Source: Marinomonas polaris DSM 16579 (GTDB lineage: Bacteria > Pseudomonadota > Gammaproteobacteria > Pseudomonadales > Marinomonadaceae). Taken from it: a stretch of 56,049 bases of DNA. Positions 9,401 through 16,782 of this stretch are shown here, in pieces; the stretch's first letter is position 1, and every line of letters begins with the position of its first letter. The stretch covers positions 1 through 56,049 of the forward strand of contig NZ_FQVF01000027.1 in NCBI RefSeq assembly GCF_900129155.1, in the 5' to 3' direction. The notes beneath the pieces are model-generated. The model worked only from the letters and a program-made list of their open reading frames with translations, did no database searches and was not told where the DNA came from. The position numbers and the translations under genes were made by a program.

Positions 9401-9555
9401 CTATCGGTACAGGTGTATTTGGAGGCATGATTAGCGCGACTCTGCTCGCTATTTATTTTGTGCCCGCTTTCTTCGTATTCGTAATGAGCATTCAAGAGCG
9501 ATTGGCATCTTGGACAAACTCTAATAAGACACCACCAACAGACTTTAAAGGTTAA
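6424..9555 (+). CDS. adeB: AdeB-type RND multidrug efflux pump, inner-membrane subunit
   Basis: 1043-aa HAE1-family RND transporter of full length. It begins MSQFFIQRPVFAWVIALFII, and twelve TM segments frame two large periplasmic loops. The proton-relay pair D407/D408 is seen in GIIVDDAIVVVENVERIM, with the matching second-half motif GLSAKNAILIVEYAKQL. EEDQGYF (the RND porter-domain motif) is also present. No frameshift is apparent. The trimer exports antibiotics, dyes and detergents by proton antiport; the actual substrates cannot be read from the sequence. It is preceded by adeA (27 bp) and followed by adeC (4 bp), one operon. Confidence 0.93.
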   Translation: MSQFFIQRPVFAWVIALFIILFGCIAIPKLPISRYPSIAPPTVNIMATYPGASPQAMNDGVLSLLEGELSSVKNLLYFESSADSSGSASITVTFKPGTNPDLAQIDVQNQMKAVESRLPRAVRQDGLTIESATSNFLMIVGLKSDDNRYDEIALNDYLARNLVKELRLIEGVGRVQSFGAEKALRIWVDPNKLYSLGLTMNDISQAVTEQNTQITPGSIGTAPTVEGQRVTLPLTAQGQLTSVQDFANIILRANSNGSKVLLSDVAKVEIGSQSYGFLNRENGKTATAAAIQLTPGANAVKTAEAVEKRLAELSQTLPAGMSYSTPFNTAPFVKVSINKVITTLLEAMVLVFLVMYLFLQSIRYTLIPAIVAPIALLGTFTVMLLTGFSINVLTMFGMVLAIGIIVDDAIVVVENVERIMAEEGLSPKEATIKAMKEITGAIIGITLVLTAVFIPMAFASDSVGAIYKQFSLSMAVSILFSAFLALTLTPALCATLLKPVKGHHQQTRFAQWFNRSFSRMNNRYETQVGAFVSRKGFMMLIFVVLCAILILIYRQLPSSFLPEEDQGYFMTSIQLPADATTERTLAVVEKFEEHVLSRPAIESTMTVIGFGFSGSGTNAAQSFTMLKDWDHRSGTSTQNELQLAEAAMADVKEGSVMQMLPPSIEELGTNSDISFFLQDRANQGYEQLKNTESQMIDLAQKSTLLKDFYTDGLPAGTSIHLEIDRQKAEVLGVSFTNISETLSSAAGSTYINDFPNQGKMQQVIMQTEPSARMQIDDILSLHVRNSSGGMVPLSELVTPSWSESIPQLLRFQGYPAIRIAGSAAAGVSSGQAMAEIEQLAKQLPQGYAIAWTGQALQERQSAQQAPMLMALSMLVVFLVLAALYESWSIPLSVMLVVPLGLLGAVLAVVLRDMPNDVFFKVGMITVIGLSAKNAILIVEYAKQLREQGFSLAESAIKAAKLRLRPILMTSLAFTLGVLPLMLASGASAETQRAIGTGVFGGMISATLLAIYFVPAFFVFVMSIQERLASWTNSNKTPPTDFKG

Positions 9556-9559
9556 TACT

Positions 9560-10954
9560 ATGCGTTCTCTTGTTATTGTTATGACGGTATTGCTGGCGGG
9601 ATGCTCTTTAACCCCAGAGTTAACCAAGCCAGCCGCGCCGATACCAGAAAACTTTGCCAACCAAAATAGTGTTGGCACACCTTCATCCTACACTATTTCC
9701 GACCTAGGATGGCGTAACATGTTCCGTGATAAGCGCTTACAAGCGCTTATCGAATTGGCATTAGCCAACAACCGAGATTTACGTATTGCCACGTTAAATG
9801 TGGACGCTGTCAAAGCCCAATACGGCATAGCACGAGCAGAACGGTTGCCCAATATTGGCGTTACATTGGATAGCACCAAACAGCGTTCAGTCACCACGGA
9901 CGGCGGTGAAAATACATCCCAAATACAAAAACAGAGTGGTCTCAGCCTTGGTATCAGCGCCTTCGAAATCGATTTGTTCGGACGCGCTCGTTCCATGTCA
10001 AAGGCGGCTTTTGCCCGTTACTTAGCAAGTGACTATGGGCATCAAGCTGCACAAATGGCGTTGATCAGCGCCATCAGTGAAGCCTACTTCGCGGAGCAAA
10101 TCGCCTATGAGCAACTAACATTGGCAGAAAACACACTTACGGATTGGCAGCAATCACTCAAGATAACCTTGCAATTACGCAAAGCGAATCAAGGCAGCGA
10201 GCTGGATGTGGCGCAAGCGGAGGGGCAGGTAGCAAGCGCCGAAGCGACTCTCATCGCCAATCAAAGGAGCTTATCCCAGGCAAAGAACTTACTGCGACTA
10301 CTAGTCGGCGCTGACATTCCCACCAACCTACCGGCATCAGACTTATTCTCTGATCAAGCGGTAGCCACCTCGTTGTCACCGGGTCTGCCCTCCGACTTGC
10401 TGTTACATCGTCCCGACATTTTGCAAGCAGAGCAGAACTTGATTGCCGCAAACGAAGACATTGGTGTAGCACGAGCCGCCTATTTCCCGCGTATCTCACT
10501 GACCAGCTCCATCGGCTATGCCAGCCAAGATATGAAAAGCTTAGTTGGCTCGGATAATGCCACTTGGTCATTTGCACCGCAAATTAACCTCCCCCTGTTT
10601 CAAGGTGGTAAGCTCGACGCCGAGTTGGCCCTAGCGAAGGTGCGCAAATCAACAACGATTGCCGAATATGAAAAAGCCATTCAGACAGCGTTTAAAGAAG
10701 TGGCCGACGGACTGGTTGGTAGCGAAACGTATCAACTACAAACGACGGCACAAAAGAAAGTCGTCTCCGCCGCTGAACGCAGAGCCAGACTATCCAACCT
10801 ACGTTATCAAGCGGGCATAGAAAGACGCTTGGAATTGTTGGATGCCCAGCGACAACTGTATGTAGCCAAACAAACCTTACTAGACCTTAAACAGCAAGAA
10901 TTGAATAATGCTGTTTTCTTATACAAAGCCTTAGGCGGTAGATTGGAACTATGA
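9560..10954 (+). CDS. adeC: AdeC/OprM-type outer-membrane efflux channel lipoprotein
   Basis: 464 aa, NodT/OprM family outer-membrane factor. The lipoprotein signal ends MTVLLAGC with lipidated C15. Two OEP repeats follow, each a long α-helical hairpin (about 60-250 and 270-455), with the family motifs DLFGRARS and LLLHRPDILQAEQNL near the middle. It would form the trimeric tunnel docking onto the AdeA/AdeB complex. An ATGA overlap couples it to the following acetyltransferase gene. Having an outer-membrane channel encoded in the operon makes this a self-contained tripartite system. Confidence 0.92.
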   Translation: MRSLVIVMTVLLAGCSLTPELTKPAAPIPENFANQNSVGTPSSYTISDLGWRNMFRDKRLQALIELALANNRDLRIATLNVDAVKAQYGIARAERLPNIGVTLDSTKQRSVTTDGGENTSQIQKQSGLSLGISAFEIDLFGRARSMSKAAFARYLASDYGHQAAQMALISAISEAYFAEQIAYEQLTLAENTLTDWQQSLKITLQLRKANQGSELDVAQAEGQVASAEATLIANQRSLSQAKNLLRLLVGADIPTNLPASDLFSDQAVATSLSPGLPSDLLLHRPDILQAEQNLIAANEDIGVARAAYFPRISLTSSIGYASQDMKSLVGSDNATWSFAPQINLPLFQGGKLDAELALAKVRKSTTIAEYEKAIQTAFKEVADGLVGSETYQLQTTAQKKVVSAAERRARLSNLRYQAGIERRLELLDAQRQLYVAKQTLLDLKQQELNNAVFLYKALGGRLEL

Positions 10955-11502
10955 ATAAGACAAAAATACATTTATTACCCGTAAGTCGAGATGAGCTCAG
11001 CACCTTTAAAACCGAGCTACAAGAAACCTTTACTGCTGCTTTGGTCGATCAATTTAGTCAGTTTGGCAGTGAACCCATTCCCTCTGACGACGATATAAAC
11101 GAATCTTTTAACGCCCAAGGTGCGGTAATACGACACATTTTTTACGGACAAGAAAAGATAGGAGGCGTAGTGCTGAAGATTAATGAAGATACCCAGCACA
11201 ACAGCTTGGATCTATTCTTTATCTATCCCAAACACCATGGCAAAGGCTTCGGCCTAGCGACTTGGAAAACCATTGAAGCGACCTATCCTGACACTAAGGT
11301 ATGGAGCACCGTTACACCCTATTTCGAGAAACGAAACATTCACTTCTATGTCAATAAGTGTGGTTTTCAGATTGTAGAATTCTTCAACAAGAACCACTTA
11401 GAAAAGAATGAAAAAGCCCGTAGCACCGATCCCCATGATACCAGTGACTCGAGTGAAGAAGAGTTTTTCAAATTCGAGAAGGTCATGATACAAAAAACAT
11501 AA
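10951..11502 (+). CDS. GNAT family N-acetyltransferase
   Basis: 183 aa. A GNAT fold is suggested by LDLFFIYPKHHGKGFGLATWKTIE, where HGKGFGLA matches the acetyl-CoA pyrophosphate-binding Q/RxxGxG/A motif. A typical C-terminal strand (FYVNKCGFQIVEFFNKNH) follows, then a hydrophilic acidic tail (about 150-175). The start ATG overlaps the adeC stop by 4 nt, so it is translated with the efflux operon. The substrate is unknown. The position suggests modification of a toxic amine or drug that the pump exports, but an unrelated role is possible. Confidence 0.8.
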   Translation: MNKTKIHLLPVSRDELSTFKTELQETFTAALVDQFSQFGSEPIPSDDDINESFNAQGAVIRHIFYGQEKIGGVVLKINEDTQHNSLDLFFIYPKHHGKGFGLATWKTIEATYPDTKVWSTVTPYFEKRNIHFYVNKCGFQIVEFFNKNHLEKNEKARSTDPHDTSDSSEEEFFKFEKVMIQKT

Positions 11503-11522
11503 CGACCTTATTGATAACACGA

Positions 11523-11554
11523 GAAAGCTTACTGATCGAATCCAGTAAGCTTTC
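11523..11554 (+). terminator. perfect 12-bp stem after the efflux operon
   Basis: GAAAGCTTACTG and its exact complement flank an 8-nt loop, starting 20 bp after the acetyltransferase stop. No U-run follows (ATTCAAT), so it may act as a weak terminator or an mRNA 3'-end stabiliser. Confidence 0.6.
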
Positions 11555-11671
11555 ATTCAATACAATCAAAGCCACCACTTTGGTTTATCCAGCCTTTTTG
11601 ACTGCTAAAGTGTCATAAAAAACTCTTTAGTTTTTGATAATAACGGAAGCCGTTGTATTTTTGCGACTTGG

Positions 11672-11691
11672 ATTCCCGACTTCGCGGGAAT
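11672..11691. repeat. REP-like palindrome
   Basis: ATTCCCG-acttcg-CGGGAAT, within GATTCCCGACTTCGCGGGAA followed by TGAC. This wording resembles the small dispersed palindromes seen between genes of many proteobacteria. Only one copy was noticed in this window. Confidence 0.4.
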
Positions 11692-11817
11692 GACTAGAAA
11701 AGTAATTTGATAGTAAGTATGACGAGCCTATTCACAGGAAAATATTGGCTTCTCGCCTTAACAAGCGTTTGCCCCCTTTTGGAATACGACAATTACTACC
11801 TATTTCCTTCAGGCAAT

Positions 11818-11849
11818 AAAAAAACCCGCTTCAAACGAAGCGGGTTTTT
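11818..11849 (-). terminator. rho-independent terminator of guaA
   Basis: Twelve-bp stem AAAACCCGCTTC / GAAGCGGGTTTT with an AAAC loop. A-rich on the left and T-rich on the right, so it can work in both directions. It lies about 40 bp past the guaA stop. Confidence 0.88.
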
Positions 11850-11889
11850 AGGTGTTTCTATTTATTCAGTTAAGACGTACTTAGCTGAA

Positions 11890-13467
11890 TTATTCCCACT
11901 CAATCGTCGCCGGTGGCTTAGAGGAAACATCGTAAGTCACGCGTGAGATGTGTTCGATTTCGTTGATAATGCGACCAGAAACTGTTTCTAGCAATTCGTA
12001 AGGAAGGTGAGCCCAACGAGCTGTCATGAAGTCGATGGTTTCAACGGCACGAAGCGCAACCACGTATTCGTAACGACGACCATCACCCACTACGCCAACA
12101 GATTTGACTGGCAAAAAGACAGCGAAAGCTTGGCTTGTTTTATCGTACCAACCAGAGCGACGTAACTCTTCAATGAAGATAGCATCCGCACGACGAAGAA
12201 TGTCTGCGTATTCTTTTTTCACTTCACCCAAGATACGAACACCAAGACCTGGCCCTGGGAACGGATGACGGTAAACCATGTCGTAAGGAAGACCTAGCTC
12301 TAGACCTAACTTACGCACTTCGTCTTTAAACAATTCACGAAGTGGCTCAACCAACTCCATTTTCATATCATCAGGTAGACCACCAACATTGTGATGAGAC
12401 TTGATAACATGAGCCTTGCCAGTTTTTGAAGCCGCAGATTCGATTACGTCAGGGTAAATCGTGCCCTGAGCAAGGAAATCAATGCCATCTAATTTAGAAG
12501 ACTCTTCATCGAAGATCTCGATAAAAGTATTACCAATGATCTTACGTTTTTTCTCAGGATCGTTTTCGCCAGCTAACTTACCAAGGAACAAGTCCTCCGC
12601 ATCAACACGGATAACTTTCACACCCATGTTGTCAGCGAACATTTTCATAACCTGATCACCTTCGTTTAAACGAAGCAAACCATTGTCTACGAACACACAA
12701 GTCAATTGATCGCCAATCGCTTTATGAAGCAAAGCAGCAACGACAGACGAATCCACACCACCAGACAAGGCTAACAATACTTTACGATCACCAACTTGCT
12801 CTTGCATACGCTCGATAGCGTCTTGCGCAATGTTCGCAGGGGTCCACAAAGTGTCACAACCACAAATATCCACGATAAAACGGGATAAAATACGGCCACC
12901 CTGTAGCGTATGAGTTACTTCTGGGTGAAATTGCACACCGTAAAATTTCTTCGCTTCATTCGCCATCGCCGCGATTGGGCAGCTGTCAGTCGACGCCATC
13001 AAGGCGAAATCTTCTGGCATGGCAATAACTTTATCACCGTGACTCATCCAAACATCAAGCAAAGCAACACCATTATTGGCGATATGATCTTGAATACCGT
13101 CAAACAACGAAGGACCTTTATGCTTGCGAATTTGTGCGTAACCAAACTCACGAATTTCAGAACCTTGAACTTTACCGCCCAACTGCTCTGCCATAGTCTG
13201 CATGCCGTAACAAATACCAAATACCGGCACGCCCAATGTAAATACTGCTTCTGGAGCACGAGGGGAACCTGGCTCAGGAACGGATTCAGGACCACCAGCA
13301 AGGATGATACCTTTTGGATTGAAGTCGATAACTTCTTGATTTTCCATATCAAAAGCACGAACTTCACAGTAAACACCGATTTCACGAACGCGACGCGCAA
13401 TCAGCTGAGTATACTGAGAACCGAAATCAAGAATAAGAATTTTATGAGCGTGGATATCTTGCGACAT
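11890..13467 (-). CDS. guaA: GMP synthase (glutamine-hydrolysing)
   Basis: 525 aa, standard full length. The N-terminal class I glutamine amidotransferase carries the nucleophile C86 in FGICYGMQTMAEQLGG and the His/Glu of QFHPEVTHT. The ATP pyrophosphatase domain has the P-loop ALSGGVDSSVVAALLH. The C-terminal dimerisation domain ends in ISRVTYDVSSKPPATIEWE, the universal GuaA ending. It converts XMP to GMP in the cytoplasm, the last step of guanine nucleotide synthesis. It follows guaB with a 128-bp gap containing a hairpin. The terminator lies just downstream. Confidence 0.98.
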   Translation of the reverse strand: MSQDIHAHKILILDFGSQYTQLIARRVREIGVYCEVRAFDMENQEVIDFNPKGIILAGGPESVPEPGSPRAPEAVFTLGVPVFGICYGMQTMAEQLGGKVQGSEIREFGYAQIRKHKGPSLFDGIQDHIANNGVALLDVWMSHGDKVIAMPEDFALMASTDSCPIAAMANEAKKFYGVQFHPEVTHTLQGGRILSRFIVDICGCDTLWTPANIAQDAIERMQEQVGDRKVLLALSGGVDSSVVAALLHKAIGDQLTCVFVDNGLLRLNEGDQVMKMFADNMGVKVIRVDAEDLFLGKLAGENDPEKKRKIIGNTFIEIFDEESSKLDGIDFLAQGTIYPDVIESAASKTGKAHVIKSHHNVGGLPDDMKMELVEPLRELFKDEVRKLGLELGLPYDMVYRHPFPGPGLGVRILGEVKKEYADILRRADAIFIEELRRSGWYDKTSQAFAVFLPVKSVGVVGDGRRYEYVVALRAVETIDFMTARWAHLPYELLETVSGRIINEIEHISRVTYDVSSKPPATIEWE

Positions 13468-13548
13468 TATTAGCCATTCCTTTCACTCTACTTAAGAGAC
13501 AAATCTTTTCGTAGAAGTAATCAATAAATAGTAAGAGCAATAAATAAA

Positions 13549-13573
13549 GATGGGGCGTGTTGTACGCCCCATC
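13549..13573 (-). terminator. hairpin between guaB and guaA
   Basis: Perfect 10-bp stem GATGGGGCGT / ACGCCCCATC with a 5-nt loop. On the minus strand it is followed by TTTATTTATT. This is an imperfect U-tract, so it probably terminates only part of the guaB transcripts or protects their 3' end, lowering guaA relative to guaB. Confidence 0.65.
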
Positions 13574-13595
13574 TCAGTGTCAAATTATCTCGCGA

Positions 13596-15062
13596 TTAAC
13601 CGACGTGATAATTTGGCGCTTCTTTCGTAATAGTCACATCATGAACGTGACTTTCACGCATACCAGCACCCGTAATCTGAGAGAACTGAGTCTTAGTACG
13701 CATAGTTTCAATATCAGGTGATCCAGTGTAGCCCATAGAAGAACGAACACCACCCATCAACTGATGAACAACGGCTGCCATTGGGCCTTTTGATGGCACA
13801 CGACCTTCAATACCTTCTGGAACCAATTTTTCAACACTGCTTGAATCTTGGAAGTAGCGATCGCTTGACCCCTGAGATTGAGACATCGCACCTAGCGAGC
13901 CCATGCCACGGTAAGCTTTAAATGAACGACCTTGGAAAAGTACCACTTCACCCGGCGCTTCATCCGTACCTGCAAGCAAGCCACCAACCATGATAACGCT
14001 CGCACCAGCTGCAATAGCTTTACTGATATCACCAGAAAAACGCACACCGCCGTCAGCGATAACGGGAATACCACGAGCATTCATTACTTCAGCAACATTT
14101 GCCACTGCACTGATTTGTGGAACGCCCACACCAGCAACGATACGAGTTGTACAAATAGAACCTGGGCCGATACCTACTTTCACGCCATCAGCGCCTGCAT
14201 CAGCAAGGGCAATCGCCGCATCCGCTGTCGCGATATTACCGCCGATAACTTGAATATGAGGGAAGTTTTCTTTTACCCAACGAACGCGATCAATAACGCC
14301 TTTAGAATGACCGTGAGCTGTATCAACAACAATGATATCAACACCAGCATCAGACAAAGCTTTCACTCGATCGCCAGTATCCGCGCCAGTACCAACAGCG
14401 GCACCAACACGTAAACGACCTTGATCGTCTTTACATGCATTCGGGTAAGTCGTGGCTTTATTAAAATCGGTTACAGTAACCATGCCACGCAATTCAAATT
14501 GCTCATTCACAATCAACACTTTCTCAATGCGATTTTCATGTAGCAATTTGCGAATAGAACCAGATGATGCACCTTCAAGCGCTGTAACAAGGCGATCTTT
14601 TGGAGTCATAATGTCAGAGACTTTTTTATCGTAGTCTTTAACAAAGCGCACATCTCGACTTGTTACGATACCAACCAAGTCAGAACCTTTAACAACAGGT
14701 ACACTTGAGATGCTATTCGCGGCCGTCAAATCCATTAGTTCTTTAACGCTGGCTTCTGGATTGATGGTAACAAGATCACGAACAATGCCGCTTTCGAATT
14801 TTTTAACACGACGCACTTCACGAGCTTGCTCTTCAATGGTCAAGTTTTTGTGCACAATGCCTATGCCACCTTCTTGAGCCAGAGCAATCGCCATGCGATG
14901 TTCAGTAACGGTATCCATCGCTGAAGACGTAAGCGGAATATTTAACTCAATGTCTTTAGTGATTTTCGTTTTGAGGCTAACATCCTTAGGAAGAACTTCA
15001 GAATAGCCGGGGATAAGCAATACGTCGTCAAACGTTAAAGCTTCTTGCACGATTCGTAACAT
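13596..15062 (-). CDS. guaB: inosine-5'-monophosphate dehydrogenase
   Basis: 488 aa, full length. The TIM barrel is interrupted by two CBS domains (about 95-205: VKELMDLTAANSISSVPVVK and ISDIMTPKDRLVT-type segments). The catalytic Cys loop VGIGPGSICTTRIVAGVG places the nucleophile at C304, and the flap GRVPSKGP is intact. It oxidises IMP to XMP with NAD+, the committed step to GMP. First gene of the guaBA unit and divergent from xseA across a 93-bp spacer, an arrangement found in many gammaproteobacteria. Confidence 0.98.
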   Translation of the reverse strand: MLRIVQEALTFDDVLLIPGYSEVLPKDVSLKTKITKDIELNIPLTSSAMDTVTEHRMAIALAQEGGIGIVHKNLTIEEQAREVRRVKKFESGIVRDLVTINPEASVKELMDLTAANSISSVPVVKGSDLVGIVTSRDVRFVKDYDKKVSDIMTPKDRLVTALEGASSGSIRKLLHENRIEKVLIVNEQFELRGMVTVTDFNKATTYPNACKDDQGRLRVGAAVGTGADTGDRVKALSDAGVDIIVVDTAHGHSKGVIDRVRWVKENFPHIQVIGGNIATADAAIALADAGADGVKVGIGPGSICTTRIVAGVGVPQISAVANVAEVMNARGIPVIADGGVRFSGDISKAIAAGASVIMVGGLLAGTDEAPGEVVLFQGRSFKAYRGMGSLGAMSQSQGSSDRYFQDSSSVEKLVPEGIEGRVPSKGPMAAVVHQLMGGVRSSMGYTGSPDIETMRTKTQFSQITGAGMRESHVHDVTITKEAPNYHVG

Positions 15063-15155
15063 AATGGGGAGTTTCCAATGCCAACAAGGGTGTTAAGATG
15101 GCAAGTAATTCTACTCCAATAGTTGCATTCGGTAAATCAAAACCACGAGAGATTG

Positions 15156-16496
15156 ATGAAAAAATTTACAACTTCTGTGTCACAAGAAACGGCTTTTACC
15201 GTATCGCAGCTAAATAGACAGATACAACAACTACTTGAAGCCAGTTTACCGTGGATTCTTGTAGAAGGAGAAATATCCAATCTAGCCAAACCGAGTTCAG
15301 GACATTGGTATTTTTCTCTTAAAGATGACAAGGCACAAATTCGCTGCGCCATGTTTAAAGGCAAGAACGCGGCTGTACGTTTCAAACCTAAAGATGGTGA
15401 TATGGTTCGTTTGCGTGCTCGCGTCACTTTTTATGGCCCAAGAGGCGACTGCCAACTCAGTGTCGAAGGCATGGAATCCGCAGGCGAAGGCGCATTACAA
15501 CAAGCGTTTGAGCGATTAAAAAACAACTTACAAGCCGAAGGCCTGTTCGCACCTGAACACAAAAAACCACTACCAACAAAACCAGAACGTATCGCCATTA
15601 TCACTTCACCGGTCGGCGCTGCGGTTCGAGATATGATTATTGCCTTTCGTCGACGTTTTCCGTTAACCGAACTAACGATTCTACCCTCTTTGGTACAAGG
15701 CCAAGATGCCGCCAAAAACATCTTAAGACAACTACAACGAGCTGATGGTAGCGGACACTTTGACGCGATTATTCTTGGTCGTGGCGGCGGTTCATTGGAG
15801 GATTTATGGAGTTTCAATGACGAAACATTGGCGCGAGCTATTTTCGCAGCCAATACGCCTATTGTTTCTGCAGTGGGTCATGAAACAGACTTTACCATTT
15901 CTGACTTTATCGCCGATGTTCGCGCAGCAACACCAACTGCTGCTGCCGAGCTCTTAAGCCCAGATCGCAATCAATTAATTAGACAAATCGAGCAGCAAGA
16001 GAAGCAACTCGTTCGACGCATGTCTCGCATTCTCGAACAATGCCAACAACAGCTCGACTTCATGACCAAACGTATTCGCCACCCAAAAGAGCGAATAGAG
16101 CAACAACAGAATCAACTTGAACAACTAAAACGCCGTTTGCAACAAAGCATGCAGCGCAAGGTATTGGAGCAACAAACCCAAACCGCGAATTTGGCGCATC
16201 GACTTGAAAGAAACAGCCCGACTCGCCGTATCGATCAGGACAGACAAAAGCTAAAAGACATCGACGCTCGACTTGCTCGCGCACTGAGCAACACCCTAAC
16301 CAACAAGCAAACCGCCTTTGCTCGTATTATCGACAAACTGAACCTCGTCAGCCCACTTAATACCTTAGCTAGGGGTTACGCCATTGCCTCCAAAGATAAA
16401 CAAGTGATTCGTTCCGTTAAGGACGTTGAAAAAGGTGATGCTATTTCGGTAAGAGTTCAGGATGGCATCATTTCGTGTGATGTAACCGATCGTTAA
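15156..16496 (+). CDS. xseA: exodeoxyribonuclease VII large subunit
   Basis: 446 aa from the ATG at 15156 (GAGAG just upstream); a TTG 33 bp earlier is less likely. It has an N-terminal OB-fold (ILVEGEISNLAKPSSGHWYF), a catalytic core with the family motif DAIILGRGGGSLEDLWSFND and VSAVGHETDFTI, then a long Q/R/L-rich coiled coil (about 280-390) and the C-terminal LARGYAIA segment. XseA with several XseB subunits degrades single-stranded DNA from both ends. XseB is not encoded in this window. Confidence 0.96.
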   Translation: MKKFTTSVSQETAFTVSQLNRQIQQLLEASLPWILVEGEISNLAKPSSGHWYFSLKDDKAQIRCAMFKGKNAAVRFKPKDGDMVRLRARVTFYGPRGDCQLSVEGMESAGEGALQQAFERLKNNLQAEGLFAPEHKKPLPTKPERIAIITSPVGAAVRDMIIAFRRRFPLTELTILPSLVQGQDAAKNILRQLQRADGSGHFDAIILGRGGGSLEDLWSFNDETLARAIFAANTPIVSAVGHETDFTISDFIADVRAATPTAAAELLSPDRNQLIRQIEQQEKQLVRRMSRILEQCQQQLDFMTKRIRHPKERIEQQQNQLEQLKRRLQQSMQRKVLEQQTQTANLAHRLERNSPTRRIDQDRQKLKDIDARLARALSNTLTNKQTAFARIIDKLNLVSPLNTLARGYAIASKDKQVIRSVKDVEKGDAISVRVQDGIISCDVTDR

Positions 16497-16508
16497 CAGC
16501 CCCAAACC

Positions 16509-16541
16509 AATCAAGTACGATAATGTGTATCGTACTTGATT
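16509..16541 (+). terminator. hairpin after xseA
   Basis: Perfect 14-bp stem AATCAAGTACGATA / TATCGTACTTGATT around an ATGTG loop, 13 bp past the stop codon. A long U-run is missing, but the stem strength and position fit a terminator. Confidence 0.75.
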
Positions 16542-16782
16542 ATATAGCCAAAATATTGGCTTCCTTCTTATAAGAACCTAATACCAGCGCAAAACATAAA
16601 TCCACCAAAACTCTCTTTAAAAAAACGCCTATACCCCATCCTCGCCCCAAAACGGACACCCCGAGCTTTCTAAAAAAAGCAAAGAAGTTTTAATAAATGA
16701 ATAATTGTGCAAAATCTCATCATTCCCTAGTATCGATTGGAGAGTTACTAGCAAGATAAAAAATACAACGGAGCCACATTAA

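Larger units (their letters stand above)
11503..11889. other. spacer between the efflux operon and guaA, with hairpins and a REP-like palindrome
   Basis: No gene is supported; a 79-codon frame at 11707-11946 runs into guaA antisense and has no family resemblance. The stretch holds a 12-bp perfect stem, a REP-like palindrome and the guaA terminator, each listed separately. Confidence 0.6.

Noticed and set aside
9000..9428. 142-codon frame antisense to adeB
   Set aside because: Sits inside the intact RND gene and has no recognisable features.
12910..13473. 187-codon frame antisense to guaA
   Set aside because: Lies entirely within a universally conserved gene on the other strand; low-complexity T/N/R-rich translation typical of an antisense shadow.
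13932..14414. 160-codon frame antisense to guaB
   Set aside because: Shadow of the conserved guaB coding sequence, no start signal, T/N/S-rich composition.
15431..15853. 140-codon frame antisense to xseA
   Set aside because: Covers the conserved catalytic core of xseA on the opposite strand; no ribosome binding site.
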